A stretch of 64,000 nucleotides of DNA from Chitinophaga sancti (GCF_034087045.1 NZ_CP139247.1:1054001-1118000); one strand, 5' to 3'; counted from the stretch's first letter, positions 17,845-27,862 are shown. The notes: generated by a model not told the origin, from the letters alone. Translations and numbers: made by a program.

Positions 17845-18585
17845 ATGATCGAGAATGCCCCCAACGAACAGGAGGAACAGGAATGCCCTGATGCCTGCTT
17901 TCAATGTAATAGCCCGGATTATGAACCCGGCTATACCGTCAGGTTATGTAAAACATGCCGAAAACGATTTAGCCGCTACCCGTTAAAGAAAAATATCTTG
18001 CTGGGAGCCATCGGGTTAGGCATCCTCTTCGCCTTTTCTCTATACAGGTTCCAGGATCACTTTAAGGCCGCTATCTCTTACGAGAAAGGAATCACTTATG
18101 CTGATAACCGGGATTTTGTGTCTGCCGAAAATGAATTTCAATCCATACTTAAGAACTACCCACAGAACGATGCTTCCAAAGTGCATCTGCTCACTGCTTA
18201 TTTTTACAATAATAAATTGGGAGCGGCTGATTCGATAAGAAATGAATTAGAAAAAAATCCATCTCTCAGGTATAAAGAGGACCTGACAGAAGAAGTAGCC
18301 ACTTTCAAAGACCTGTGGGATAAAACCCAGGCTCAAAACCCGGACATGGTCATTGCCGGGGAATACCTCGACATAAACCGTCTGCCAGAAGCAGATAGTT
18401 TATTAAGAAAACTCGTTCATGCTAATCCTACCAACTGGACCGCATCTCTGCTCCTCTCTAAATGTCTGAGACAGGAACAAAAATACACAGAAGCGCTATC
18501 CATATGTGATCGCATGCTATCCTATAATCATCAACTTCCAGCTGCGCTCGCAGAAAAAGCGATCCTGCTGAAAACAGCAAAATAA
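17845..18585 (+). CDS. Zinc-ribbon, membrane-anchored TPR protein
   Basis: A 246-residue protein. Residues 17-42 contain a probable zinc ribbon: CFQC, then 17 residues, then CKTC. A single membrane segment follows (about 52-68, ILLGAIGLGILFAFSLY). The rest is helical with TPR-like pairs (YEKGITYADNRDFVSAENEF, VIAGEYLDINRLPEADSLL, LSKCLRQEQKYTEALSIC). It could be an adaptor that tethers partners at the membrane. It is separated by only three bases from the following HEFAH membrane protein, so the two are probably co-transcribed and may work together. Confidence 0.75.
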   Translation: MIENAPNEQEEQECPDACFQCNSPDYEPGYTVRLCKTCRKRFSRYPLKKNILLGAIGLGILFAFSLYRFQDHFKAAISYEKGITYADNRDFVSAENEFQSILKNYPQNDASKVHLLTAYFYNNKLGAADSIRNELEKNPSLRYKEDLTEEVATFKDLWDKTQAQNPDMVIAGEYLDINRLPEADSLLRKLVHANPTNWTASLLLSKCLRQEQKYTEALSICDRMLSYNHQLPAALAEKAILLKTAK

Positions 18586-18588
18586 CAT

Positions 18589-19134
18589 ATGATCTTTGTA
18601 CCCGGTATTTATATCATGCTCATCACCTTCCCAGGTGTAGTAGTTCATGAATTCGCGCACCAGTTATTCTGCCGGATCTTCGGCGTTGCAATATTTGAAG
18701 TAAAATATTTCCAGATGGCTAACCCCGCCGGCTATGTAAAACATGAACCGGTACGTAATCCTATTCACCAGCTGTTCATCTGCATCGGACCATTTATTAT
18801 CAATACCCTACTGGGACTGGCTATCGCCTTTCCTGCAGCTGTACCCGTATTTATTCTTGGTGAAGGGAACTTCCTGGATTTTGTCATGCTGTACTTTGGG
18901 TTCTCTATCGCTATGCATGCCTTTCCCAGCACCACAGATGCCAAAGTGCTGTGGGACACCATCTGGCATGGAGAAAATATCCCCTTATGGCTCAAAATCC
19001 TCACCGTTCCCATCGTAGCGCTTATCTACCTGGGTGCAGCAGGATCTATGTTCATGCTGAATTTACTGTATGGAATGGGAATCGCGTTTGGCTTACCTGT
19101 GCTGATTATGAAATTCCTGGCTAATTATTACTAA
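18589..19134 (+). CDS. Membrane protein with HEFAH motif (M50-like/DUF3267-type)
   Basis: A 181-residue polytopic membrane protein. VVHEFAHQLFCRIFG near residues 18-32 is a HExxH motif at the end of the first membrane segment, as in site-2-protease-like and DUF3267-type metalloproteases. A later aspartate (STTDAKVLWD, about 115-124) is well placed for the third ligand. Four hydrophobic segments. Proteolytic activity is inferred from the motif. It is coupled to the zinc-ribbon/TPR gene upstream and its stop overlaps the convergent helicase gene by four bases. Confidence 0.78.
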   Translation: MIFVPGIYIMLITFPGVVVHEFAHQLFCRIFGVAIFEVKYFQMANPAGYVKHEPVRNPIHQLFICIGPFIINTLLGLAIAFPAAVPVFILGEGNFLDFVMLYFGFSIAMHAFPSTTDAKVLWDTIWHGENIPLWLKILTVPIVALIYLGAAGSMFMLNLLYGMGIAFGLPVLIMKFLANYY

Positions 19135-22100
19135 CTGAAGAGGTACAATACATCTTCCTTCGTCAGCTTCTTGATAAAGCCGCTATCGTCAGCAATGATT
19201 TCCTTTACCAGTGATTTCTTACGCTCCTGCAGCTGAAGGATTTTTTCCTCTACGGTATCCTTACAGATCATGCGGTAGGCAAAGATGTTTTTCGTTTGCC
19301 CAATACGGTGCGTACGGTCTATTGCCTGTTGCTCTACAGCCGGGTTCCACCATGGGTCTACTATATATACATAGTCTGCCGCTGTGAGGTTCAGACCCAC
19401 ACCACCCGCTTTGAGGGAGATGAGGAATACACGGCATTCTTCATTGTTCTGGAAATTCTGGATCGCCCTTTCACGCTCGCTGGTACTGGTGCTACCATCA
19501 AAATACTCAAACTGTACTTTCATGTGCTGCAGCTTTTCCCTGATCAGGCCCAGCATTCCGAGGAACTGGGAGAAGATCAGCACCTTGTGGTTACTGATGT
19601 TCTCTGACATTTCGCGGGTCAGCTCATGTAGCTTCACGGAGTGATTTGGATACTGCTCTGTCTCATTGAGGATAGCAGGGGAGTCACAGATCTGGCGCAG
19701 TTTCATCAGACCTTGCAGAATGGTAAGCTGTGAACGCTCCATACCCTGATCTTCTATTACCCCCAGGATCTTGCTACGATAAGAGTTGCGGTATGCATCA
19801 TAAATATGCCTTTGCTCCGCATCCATTTCACAGAAGATCACGGTCTCAATCTTCTCAGGCAGATCCTTTGCTACCTGCTCCTTAGTACGGCGCAATATGA
19901 AAGGATAGATCAGTTTACGCAGGTGATCCTTGCGCTCTTCGTCCTGGAACTTGTCAATCGGTGTGGCAAATTCATTGCGGAAGAAGTCTACACTACCCAG
20001 CATTCCCGGGTTCAGGAAGTTCATCTGGGCATATATATCAAATGTGTTGTTCTGCATCGGGGTACCACTCAGCGCCAGCTTGTTGCGGGTATTGAGCAGT
20101 TGTGCAGCCTTGGTCACCTTACTTTGCGGGTTCTTGATAGCCTGCGATTCATCCAGTACTACATAGTCCAGCGCCAGTTTCATCAGCAATGTAATGTCAC
20201 TGCGCAGGGTACCATAGGTGGTGATCAGGATATCGAATTTTTGTAACGTTTCTGCATCCTTCAGCCGGGCAGGGCCATGATGTATATGATATTTCATGGA
20301 AGGGGTAAACTTCCTGATTTCATTTTCCCAGTTATAGATCAGCGTAGTAGGACATACTACCAGCGCCATGCACTTATCGTCGTTTTTGTTCTTGTAGTGC
20401 TGTATAAAGGTCAGCGCCTGAATGGTCTTACCAAGACCCATGTCATCTGCCAGAATACCGCCCCACTTCACTTCGTCGAGGTAGTTCAGCCACTGGAACC
20501 CGCTCTCCTGGTATGGACGGAGGGTCGCATGGAGGTTGTGAGGCAGGTCGATGTTGCGGATCTCGTCGAACTGCAACAGCTTTCTACGCTTGGATTCCAA
20601 CTCCATCAGGATCGCTTCGTCATCAATAAACTCATAGAGTTCATCAATCACGCTGAAGTTGTACTTGCTCAGTTTCAGCGCACCCTTATCTTTTTCTTCC
20701 CCGATCTTGAAGAGCAGGGAATATTTCTTCAGCCATTCTTCCGGCAGCAGCCCCAGAGAGCCATCTGCCAGTTGTACATAGTTCTGTTTGTTGTTCAGCG
20801 CGTGCTTGATATCACGGATGCTTACTTTCTGATCACCATACAATACTTCGATCTGGGCATCGAACCAGTCGATGCCAGAGCTGATCTGTAAGTTGGTAAC
20901 CGGTTTGTAGGCACTGAATTTAAAGTTCTTCAGGTTCTCAAACCCAAACACACGTACATTCATTTCCTTCAGGGCATCGAAGAAGAGGAAGAACCAGTTG
21001 TTCTTCAGCGCTTCTTTTGCTCTCAGGAAGAAATAGTTGTTATTGGTAGGTGAGGAGAAGCTGGTATGCAGGGCAGACAGCTTTTCTACGAACTGCTGCT
21101 CCGCCTCTTTATTCCGGTGAATGATCAGCACCTTGTTCCCTTCCTGCACGGTGATTTTCGAATCATCATTCCACTCCACTTCCTGCCCATGATAGGCGAA
21201 GCCCGGCTGGATAATGAACGTTTCCCCCACTTCACGCAGGAATACCCTGGCCTCAGGCACCACATCATCTACTTCTGCCAGCAGGGTATGATCAAATTGT
21301 ATATTATACTGTTTGCTCAGTGGCAACAGGTAATCTTTCAGATAAGTACCCCATTCACCAGCCGGAATGCGCAGGCGGCCCTGTTCGCGGAACAGTTCTA
21401 CGTGCAGTGCATCCTGTGGATTTTCGAACAGGTACAATACGCCATTTTTCAGAAACAGGATCGGGCTGTCCCATTCATTGTCCGATACACTCATCAATTC
21501 CCCCTGTATAGATACATGGCAGGTGATCTCGATGGCATCCTTGCCTGCATGTGTCTTGAAGATGGGTTGCACCCTTTCCCCCGCCAGCTGTACGATCTGA
21601 AGGTTCCTGGTTTTAAATGGCTGACGGTTGGGCAACAGGAACAATAAGCCATGGGCTGCTATCTGCGGAAACAATTTGGCAAGCTTGGGATGCAGGTATT
21701 CCAGCATCAGCTCTTTGGTTTCCGTAGGCAGGGCCGACTCGTTATTGTCGTGGGTGATGTTTTCCCATATGCCCGCAAAAGGGGAATTCTTGCTCAGGAA
21801 CTTGCTCACTTCCGTACCCTGCACCTTACGGATAGGGGTGATGAGGTCGCGATCAGGTTCTTTATATTGGTAAAAATCAACGTACTTGGTCAGGTCCAGC
21901 CTATTCACCAGCGATACAAACGCATCTCCCTCATCGTTCACTTCTCCGCTCACCAGGTCAATCCTGAAGAAAGGGTACAACGACTCGTTGGCATTGAATA
22001 CAATACCCAGTCTGTGAGTGATCACAGCCGCCGTTTCAGTAGGAGGGGGCGGTGCTGGCTGACGGCCGGCATTCAGTCCATCTACTCTTTTGATACTCGG

Positions 22101-22874
22101 ATCCAATACCCGCAGGAACGGTTTTCCTTCCATATAAGAGAAGGTGAATTTACCATCCAGGTCATCACTGAGAGAGTAACCATATAGTGCAAGCAGTTTG
22201 TTTTTCTCCTTATCCCAGTTACGCAGACTATCAAAGTAGTAAGGCCCCTGTGTGTTCAGCAGGTTCAGGAACAGGGCGGTTTTATGCTTACAGATCGCAT
22301 GTTCCGACTCATCGCAGGTACAACTGGTATCAAAAAAACGCTCCTCGTTCCGCTGCAGAATAACAGGGTATTCGGTACCGTTGTCTTTCACAATCGCCTC
22401 TACTTTCTCATCTTTTGCTGACTGAACTTTGATGGCTTTGCTCTGTTTGGCCAGTTTTTCCGCTTCCATGAACAGGTCATTGGAGGTGAGGAGCTTCAGG
22501 GCCTTTATATCAATCGACTTAATTTTTACCAGCGTATGCTGCTGGCTATATGAAGTTCCAAAACTTTCAAACTGGTTCTTGTCCAGCATTTCCTGCAACT
22601 GGAACATGGCAGCAGCCTCATGACGGCAAATGTCTCCCAGGTTGTAGGGACATTGACAGCGCACAGACATGTTGCTGGTCTCGTGATATTTATTGATGGA
22701 AACGCGGTAGTAGTTAGCATGGGTATCGCTCTTCACCCGAAAGGTGGCCGATTTCAGGATAGGGTCTGCCTCAATCAATTCCACACCACCATTAGCAAAT
22801 ATGCGTTTCCCCCTGCGGATCACCTCATCGGTTCCGTTATTGTACACATATTTGAGCAACTGGGGTAGCGACAT
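19131..22874 (-). CDS. SWIM-domain SNF2-family helicase
   Basis: A 1247-residue protein of the bacterial SNF2 (RapA-like) group. Two CxC...CxH SWIM-type zinc motifs are visible, CQCPYNLGDICRH at residues 73-85 and CTCDESEHAICKH near 185-197. A long middle region (about 200-760) follows. The SNF2 ATPase has Walker A DDMGLGKTIQAL near 805, the Walker B variant DESQAIKN near 905, FILRRTK near 1000 and the helicase C motif VDPWWNPAVEQQAIDRTHRI near 1185. Such proteins remodel protein-DNA or RNA polymerase complexes. Monocistronic; the targets are unknown. Confidence 0.9.
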   Translation of the reverse strand: MSLPQLLKYVYNNGTDEVIRRGKRIFANGGVELIEADPILKSATFRVKSDTHANYYRVSINKYHETSNMSVRCQCPYNLGDICRHEAAAMFQLQEMLDKNQFESFGTSYSQQHTLVKIKSIDIKALKLLTSNDLFMEAEKLAKQSKAIKVQSAKDEKVEAIVKDNGTEYPVILQRNEERFFDTSCTCDESEHAICKHKTALFLNLLNTQGPYYFDSLRNWDKEKNKLLALYGYSLSDDLDGKFTFSYMEGKPFLRVLDPSIKRVDGLNAGRQPAPPPPTETAAVITHRLGIVFNANESLYPFFRIDLVSGEVNDEGDAFVSLVNRLDLTKYVDFYQYKEPDRDLITPIRKVQGTEVSKFLSKNSPFAGIWENITHDNNESALPTETKELMLEYLHPKLAKLFPQIAAHGLLFLLPNRQPFKTRNLQIVQLAGERVQPIFKTHAGKDAIEITCHVSIQGELMSVSDNEWDSPILFLKNGVLYLFENPQDALHVELFREQGRLRIPAGEWGTYLKDYLLPLSKQYNIQFDHTLLAEVDDVVPEARVFLREVGETFIIQPGFAYHGQEVEWNDDSKITVQEGNKVLIIHRNKEAEQQFVEKLSALHTSFSSPTNNNYFFLRAKEALKNNWFFLFFDALKEMNVRVFGFENLKNFKFSAYKPVTNLQISSGIDWFDAQIEVLYGDQKVSIRDIKHALNNKQNYVQLADGSLGLLPEEWLKKYSLLFKIGEEKDKGALKLSKYNFSVIDELYEFIDDEAILMELESKRRKLLQFDEIRNIDLPHNLHATLRPYQESGFQWLNYLDEVKWGGILADDMGLGKTIQALTFIQHYKNKNDDKCMALVVCPTTLIYNWENEIRKFTPSMKYHIHHGPARLKDAETLQKFDILITTYGTLRSDITLLMKLALDYVVLDESQAIKNPQSKVTKAAQLLNTRNKLALSGTPMQNNTFDIYAQMNFLNPGMLGSVDFFRNEFATPIDKFQDEERKDHLRKLIYPFILRRTKEQVAKDLPEKIETVIFCEMDAEQRHIYDAYRNSYRSKILGVIEDQGMERSQLTILQGLMKLRQICDSPAILNETEQYPNHSVKLHELTREMSENISNHKVLIFSQFLGMLGLIREKLQHMKVQFEYFDGSTSTSERERAIQNFQNNEECRVFLISLKAGGVGLNLTAADYVYIVDPWWNPAVEQQAIDRTHRIGQTKNIFAYRMICKDTVEEKILQLQERKKSLVKEIIADDSGFIKKLTKEDVLYLFS

Positions 22875-23068
22875 AGTATCAGTTTGCCTTATTTTATTCT
22901 GACCACTTGCGGGTTAAAAACTAAAATATTTAGCAGATGGCTAGAAGGCAATTCACAAAAGTACACAGAAAAATCGTAAAAAAGATGAGCGGGAGGGACG
23001 CAGTGAAGGGTCAGACAAGGTCCCTGCAGACAAACCCCTGAACAGAAGAGGGTTTCAATAAAATGAAT

Positions 23069-23098
23069 AGTCCCCGGCAAGGAAAATCGCCGGGGACT
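23069..23098 (-). terminator. Terminator downstream of comB
   Basis: Perfect 10-base stem AGTCCCCGGC (23069-23078) with GCCGGGGACT (23089-23098), ten-base loop, between the comB and SNF2 genes. Confidence 0.75.
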
Positions 23099-23105
23099 TT
23101 AAGAT

Positions 23106-23837
23106 TTATTTTACAATTACCAACTCTCCATTTTTATAAAGCGGAAGCACATTTGCCCCGTCGGGAGTCAGGCAATACTGAATGTCTTTTTGCAGACCAA
23201 ACTTCGCCAGACGCTTGTAATGCGATGCCTGGGTCATCATTTCCTGGATATTATCCTTGTTGGAGGTATACAGCATTTCAGCAGCCAGGGCAGCATCATC
23301 ATTAATAATGAAGTGCTCCTTAATACGACTGATCACAGCACCGGCAAAGAGTGTATCTTCCAGGTTCACCTTATCCTTCCAGGCAGCGCAACCCAGTATC
23401 ACGGGACGCTTTTGCGCAATCAGGTAATCGCACACCGCAGAGAGGTTAGGGAAAGAACCCGTAATGATCTGTTCCGCATCCTTAGCCATATGCAACAGCT
23501 TGGTGCCATTGGTAGTAGTGAGCACCAGTGTTTTGCCCCCGATAAACTCGCGGGTGTATTCAAAAGGTGAATTACCATGCTCCAGACCTTCAGCTACCCG
23601 GCCGTCTCTTTCACCGGCAGTGATAGCGCCCAGTTCGGCGCCGATATGGATACAATCCGGCACAGTGGCTACCGGTATTACCCTGTCAGCGCCATTGTAC
23701 AGTGCTGTACAAATGGTGGATGTGGCTCTCAAAACATCGATAATCACTACAATACTACCTTTTATCTCATGCAGGTGCAGTAAAGCAGGCGATAAACATA
23801 CTTCTAAAGATGGTAACTGTGTTTCTTCTTTGCTCAT
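23106..23837 (-). CDS. comB: 2-phosphosulfolactate phosphatase family protein
   Basis: A 243-residue ComB-family protein. The signature DVLRATSTICTAL lies near residues 34-46, AGERDGRVAEGLEHGNSP near 75-92 and TTTNGTKL near 105-112. The founding archaeal enzyme makes sulfolactate in coenzyme M synthesis. Bacterial members are widespread where no coenzyme M is known, so the substrate here may be another phosphate ester. ATG at 23837 is chosen because it lies two bases after the stop of the upstream gene; a longer frame would overlap that gene. It is probably in one operon with the SRPBCC gene and gcvT. Confidence 0.85.
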   Translation of the reverse strand: MSKEETQLPSLEVCLSPALLHLHEIKGSIVVIIDVLRATSTICTALYNGADRVIPVATVPDCIHIGAELGAITAGERDGRVAEGLEHGNSPFEYTREFIGGKTLVLTTTNGTKLLHMAKDAEQIITGSFPNLSAVCDYLIAQKRPVILGCAAWKDKVNLEDTLFAGAVISRIKEHFIINDDAALAAEMLYTSNKDNIQEMMTQASHYKRLAKFGLQKDIQYCLTPDGANVLPLYKNGELVIVK

Positions 23838-23839
23838 TA

Positions 23840-24313
23840 TCAATCTAGTATTACTCTCCATTTTTCGCTCTCCGCGTAGTCCTTGATGACATCATTACGC
23901 ATCTTCAGCAACTGCGTCATGTACTTGTTCAGATACAACTTCTCAAACCATCTGCCCAGACGCCCGTAAGGGGTGCCATATTCAAATACATCAATAGCAA
24001 TCGTAGCATTCTCGATTTGCTTAAAATGATGTTCATGCTTCATGTAGGTAAAGTCTCCGTCTACCATCTCGTCACAGAAATACTCTTTAGGACGCATCTC
24101 TGTAATGCGGGTGGTCAGCTGTCTGATTTTACCCAAATGTTTAGCTTGCCAGGTCACTGTTTCGTCAGCTTCAATCAAACCGTTTACACGGCCTTTTATC
24201 GCGTCTTCCTGCAGGTGCGACATACTGCGCTTATGCAGGGTGATACTCCGGCTCAGGTCAAAAACCCTGTCCATTGGAGCACGAATTACAGTAGTTAGAT
24301 GAATGGTAGGCAT
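23840..24313 (-). CDS. SRPBCC family protein
   Basis: A 157-residue START/SRPBCC-fold protein (polyketide cyclase/dehydrase-like). The start IHLTTVIRAPMDRVFDLSRS is the typical first strand and helix, and the long C-terminal helix LYLNKYMTQLLKMRNDVIKD closes the ligand cavity. No catalytic residues are evident; these proteins bind hydrophobic ligands. It lies between gcvT (25 bases upstream) and comB (2 bases downstream) on the same strand. Confidence 0.82.
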   Translation of the reverse strand: MPTIHLTTVIRAPMDRVFDLSRSITLHKRSMSHLQEDAIKGRVNGLIEADETVTWQAKHLGKIRQLTTRITEMRPKEYFCDEMVDGDFTYMKHEHHFKQIENATIAIDVFEYGTPYGRLGRWFEKLYLNKYMTQLLKMRNDVIKDYAESEKWRVILD

Positions 24314-24338
24314 AGCGATATGGTTTTAAAAAGGTGTA

Positions 24339-25427
24339 TTAGCTTAAGAACGGTACTTTCACCACCTTGGCTTTCAATAGCTTATCCCTTACAGCTACAA
24401 AGATCTCGGAATCCAGCGCGGCAAAAGGTGTTTGAACATAGCCCAGACCTACCGCTTTCTGCATAGAAGGCGATTGTGTACCAGAAGTAACGCGGCCTAT
24501 GACCTGACCATTGGCATCCTTGATCTCATAGTCATGACGGGGAATGCCCTTGTCAACCATTTCAAAACCTACCAGTTTCTGTTTCAAACCGGCAGCCTTT
24601 TGCGCTTCAAAGATACTACGAGCCGTAAATTCTTTTGTAAATTTCGTGATCCATCCCAGCCCTGCTTCAAGCGGAGAAGTACTGTCGTCAATATCATTGC
24701 CATACAGACAGAAGCCCATTTCCAGTCGCAGGGTATCTCTTGCTCCCAGACCAATAGGTTTCAGACCTTTAGGACCACCCACCGCGAAGATGGCATCCCA
24801 GATCTTGTCTGCATTATCGTCTTTATCTTCAAAATAGATCTCAATACCACCAGCACCGGTATAACCTGTAGCACTGATGATCACATTGGACACACCAGCA
24901 AATTCACCTTTCGCGAAAGTGTAGTATTTCAGGTTTACAAGGTCTGTACTGGTCAGGGATTGCAGCATGCTCGTAGCGTTAGGACCCTGAATAGCCAGCA
25001 GACAGGTGCGGTCAGAAATGTTCTGCATGTCCACACCTTTTGTATTGAATTTGCTGATCCAGTTCCAGTCTTTTTCGATGTTGCTGGCATTTACCACCAG
25101 CATATATACCTTATTTTCCTCGATGCAGTACACCAGGAGGTCATCCACAATACCACCTTCTTCATTAGGCAGACAGCTATATTGTGCTTTTCCAGCCGTC
25201 AGTTTGGAGGCATCATTACTGGTTACCCGTTGAATCAGATCCAGCGCATGCTCCCCTTTTAACATGAACTCACCCATATGGCTGACGTCAAATACCCCGG
25301 CATTCGTGCGTACTGCCAAATGCTCATCATTGATACCAGTGTAAGAGATAGGCATGTTGTAACCTGCGAAGGCTGCCATCTTAGCGCCCAGCGCTATGTG
25401 TTTGTTTGTAAATGGTGTGTTCTTCAT
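24339..25427 (-). CDS. gcvT: Aminomethyltransferase (glycine cleavage T protein)
   Basis: A 362-residue T protein of the glycine cleavage system, which transfers the methylene group from the H-protein aminomethyl arm to tetrahydrofolate and releases ammonia. Visible family sequences include the start of the folate-binding domain ([20 protein letters not shown]), the conserved DVSHMGEF with its aspartate near 47, and [20 protein letters not shown] near 225-245. Length is normal. gcvH and gcvP are not in the window. The upstream region is too short and unstructured for a glycine riboswitch. Confidence 0.95.
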   Translation of the reverse strand: MKNTPFTNKHIALGAKMAAFAGYNMPISYTGINDEHLAVRTNAGVFDVSHMGEFMLKGEHALDLIQRVTSNDASKLTAGKAQYSCLPNEEGGIVDDLLVYCIEENKVYMLVVNASNIEKDWNWISKFNTKGVDMQNISDRTCLLAIQGPNATSMLQSLTSTDLVNLKYYTFAKGEFAGVSNVIISATGYTGAGGIEIYFEDKDDNADKIWDAIFAVGGPKGLKPIGLGARDTLRLEMGFCLYGNDIDDSTSPLEAGLGWITKFTKEFTARSIFEAQKAAGLKQKLVGFEMVDKGIPRHDYEIKDANGQVIGRVTSGTQSPSMQKAVGLGYVQTPFAALDSEIFVAVRDKLLKAKVVKVPFLS

Positions 25428-25487
25428 AATCTAATGATCGGTAATTGTTTTGGGTATGCTTATAGTTTAGTTTTTGTTTAAGCCCCG

Positions 25488-25495
25488 CAAAAATA
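25488..25495 (-). promoter_or_regulatory. -7 element upstream of gcvT
   Basis: Read on the minus strand it is TATTTTTG, a match to TAnnTTTG, about 60 bases upstream of the gcvT start. No good -33 TTTG is found at the usual distance. Confidence 0.4.
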
Positions 25496-25707
25496 GGTTG
25501 ATTTTCCAAATTCGGCGAAATTGGACCAATAATTGCCTTTTCCGTCACAATAGTTATGCTGCAGCGACATAAATTTGAACCGGGAATCTAAACAACGTAT
25601 AGGATATGAATGTTATTATCCCGCGGTGTATGATTTGCTAACCAACAACTTAGATACCGGGTTATCTCTTGCTTGGAATGACTATCGTCTCTTGATCTCT
25701 TTAAAAT

Positions 25708-27333
25708 ATGCATACAACTGTGAAGCACTCCATTTGGCTGCTGGCGCTAGTGCTGCCTTCTGCGCAACTGACCGCCCAAAAGAAAGCCGACCGTAAAACT
25801 CTGGGAAACCTACAGACCCACATTAGCTACCTGGCCAGCGACAAATTGGAAGGACGCCTCACGGGCAGTCCCGGTGAACAATTGGCAGCTAGCTACATTT
25901 CAGCACAAATGAAACAAGCCGGCCTGACTCCCAAAGGAGACAATGGCTACCTCCAGACCTTCCCTGTCAATGAAGGCAAAACCATCGGTCCTTCCAGCTC
26001 CCTGACAATCAATAACAACGCGCTCACCCCTGTTGAACAGTACATTCCATTGCCTTTCAGCGCCCAAAAGAGTGCAAAAGGCGATGTAATGCCAGCGGTA
26101 AATGAACCGGATAATATCTGGTTGCTCAATGTAAAAGACATTGAATCAGACCCACATACTGATCCCCTGGAAATCTACCACCAGGCAGCTGCAGAAGCAG
26201 CAAAAGCCGGAGCAACCGGGGTTGTTTTCTACAATGGCCCTGAAGCTGCTGCCGATGTACTTAAATGGTTGTCTAAAGAAACCACTCCGCTCACCATTCC
26301 GGTGATGTGGGTGACAGACGGTATCAGCAAAACCATGGAGCATGCTGAAGAAGTTCAGGTGAGTATGAATGTGGTCTTTGGCGCCAGTAAACGCACCGGC
26401 ACCAATGTAATTGGTTTTTTGGACAATAAAGCACCTGCTACTATCATTATAGGTGCTCACTTTGACCACCTTGGCAAAGGAGAGGACCATAACTCCCTGA
26501 CCCCCAATGATAAATCTATTCACAATGGCGCCGATGACAATGCCAGTGGTACAGCAGCGCTGATTGAACTGGCCCGCTTACTGAAAGGTGCGCATTTCAA
26601 TAAATACAACTTCCTGTTCACCGCCTTCTCCGGGGAAGAACTAGGACTCTTTGGTTCCAAATATCTCGCAGATCATCCCCCTGTGCAGCTGGAATCGGTG
26701 GATTATATGATCAATATGGATATGATAGGCCGCCTGGATACATCCAAAGGTCTGCAGGTAGGAGGGGTAGGCACTTCTCCCGTATGGCCGGAGGTCCTGA
26801 AAGGAGTGGCGCCGGCAGGCCTAAAACTGACTTTCGATTCTTCAGGGACAGGACCTTCCGATCATACTTCTTTTTATCTGAAAAATATACCGGTGCTGTT
26901 TTTCTTCACCGGCTCCCATGCTGATTATCACAAACCTTCTGACGATGCGGACAGGATAAATTATAATGGTGAAGTAGTGGTGCTGAAGATGGTATATGAT
27001 ATCGTGGAAAAAACGAATGGCATGACCAAACTGGCATTTACCAAAACGAAGGATAAGCAGATGGGTACCAGTGCCCGCTTCTCTGTTACACTGGGTATTA
27101 TGCCCGATTATACCTGGCAAAAGAATGGCGTACATGTAGATGCGGTCACAGAGGGAAAAACCGCATACAAAGCGGGTTTAGCTGTGAATGACATCATTAT
27201 TAAGCTGGGTAACCATACTGTCGCCAACCTCGAAGATTACATGCAGGCCCTCGCCAGCTTCAAAAAAGGCGACAAGACAACTGTATGGGTAAAAAGAGGT
27301 GCACAGGAAAAGAAATTCGATATCCAATTCTAA
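25708..27333 (+). CDS. M28 family zinc peptidase with PDZ domain
   Basis: A 541-residue secreted aminopeptidase-like enzyme. A signal peptide occupies about residues 1-23 (LLALVLPSAQLTA, cut before Q). A PA insert is seen at about 110-220. The M28 catalytic core has its zinc ligands in GAHFDHLG (His near 250), ADDNASG (Asp near 276), SGEELG (Glu pair near 309), NMDMIG (Asp near 337) and SHADYHKPSDD (His near 408). A PDZ domain (about 455-541, VTEGKTAYKAGLAVNDII) closes the protein. The family removes N-terminal residues from peptides outside the cell or in the periplasm. Monocistronic and followed by a strong hairpin. Confidence 0.93.
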   Translation: MHTTVKHSIWLLALVLPSAQLTAQKKADRKTLGNLQTHISYLASDKLEGRLTGSPGEQLAASYISAQMKQAGLTPKGDNGYLQTFPVNEGKTIGPSSSLTINNNALTPVEQYIPLPFSAQKSAKGDVMPAVNEPDNIWLLNVKDIESDPHTDPLEIYHQAAAEAAKAGATGVVFYNGPEAAADVLKWLSKETTPLTIPVMWVTDGISKTMEHAEEVQVSMNVVFGASKRTGTNVIGFLDNKAPATIIIGAHFDHLGKGEDHNSLTPNDKSIHNGADDNASGTAALIELARLLKGAHFNKYNFLFTAFSGEELGLFGSKYLADHPPVQLESVDYMINMDMIGRLDTSKGLQVGGVGTSPVWPEVLKGVAPAGLKLTFDSSGTGPSDHTSFYLKNIPVLFFFTGSHADYHKPSDDADRINYNGEVVVLKMVYDIVEKTNGMTKLAFTKTKDKQMGTSARFSVTLGIMPDYTWQKNGVHVDAVTEGKTAYKAGLAVNDIIIKLGNHTVANLEDYMQALASFKKGDKTTVWVKRGAQEKKFDIQF

Positions 27334-27360
27334 ACAGACCACAGAAGACGCATACGCACG

Positions 27361-27402
27361 CACAAAAAACGCTTTTGCCATACGGCAAAAGCGTTTTTTG
27401 TG
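27361..27402. terminator. Strong terminator after M28 peptidase
   Basis: A perfect 19-base stem (27361-27379 with 27384-27402, starting CACAAAAAACGC) with a four-base loop; the right arm contains six T residues. Confidence 0.9.
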
Positions 27403-27446
27403 CTATTTTTTCTAAATCCGGTATCTTGCAGCTTCAATATCGTGAT

Positions 27447-27848
27447 ATGAAGCCTGTTTTGTTGATATTTACGGTAGCCACCATCTTCTTTTCGTGTAAT
27501 CAGTCGCGTAACGATAACCGGGATGCCTCAGCTTACGACGTCGTGACCGAGAAAAGCTATGTGCTACGCAATGCCCAACCAGTGAGTAGTGACTCCCTTA
27601 CCAATATCGTCTTACTGCGTCAGGAAGAAATGGCCCGCATACTGGAAAGACATGGGTTCAAAAAACACCTCGTCACCAAAGACAGCCTCCTCTTCCGCCG
27701 TGCAAACGGATTGGAAGTTATGCTCGAACTACCGGCGCCTGAAGATGCCTGGCAGTCAAATACGATCATCGCATTTGACCCGCAGAAAAGCCCGCTGTTC
27801 ATCAACCTGAAAAAAGATAGCACGCAGGTGACCAATTATATTAAATAA
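27447..27848 (+). CDS. Small lipoprotein, function unknown
   Basis: A 133-residue protein. ATG at 27447 gives a lipoprotein signal MKPVLLIFTVATIFFSC; the longer frame upstream runs back through the terminator and is not used. The mature part is charged and mixed alpha/beta with no recognised domain. It ends 14 bases before the nrtR-like gene, so the two may share a transcript. Confidence 0.75.
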   Translation: MKPVLLIFTVATIFFSCNQSRNDNRDASAYDVVTEKSYVLRNAQPVSSDSLTNIVLLRQEEMARILERHGFKKHLVTKDSLLFRRANGLEVMLELPAPEDAWQSNTIIAFDPQKSPLFINLKKDSTQVTNYIK

Positions 27849-27862
27849 CCCTCTTACATCAT

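Noticed and set aside
24432..25262. 276-codon plus-strand open frame
   Set aside because: Antisense shadow of gcvT; no recognisable domain and abnormal composition.
25428..25500. Glycine riboswitch before gcvT
   Set aside because: No tandem aptamer motifs are visible and the space before the promoter-like element is too short.
25575..25796. 73-codon plus-strand open frame before the M28 peptidase
   Set aside because: It runs into the peptidase gene in another frame, and the peptidase has a clear signal peptide start at 25708.
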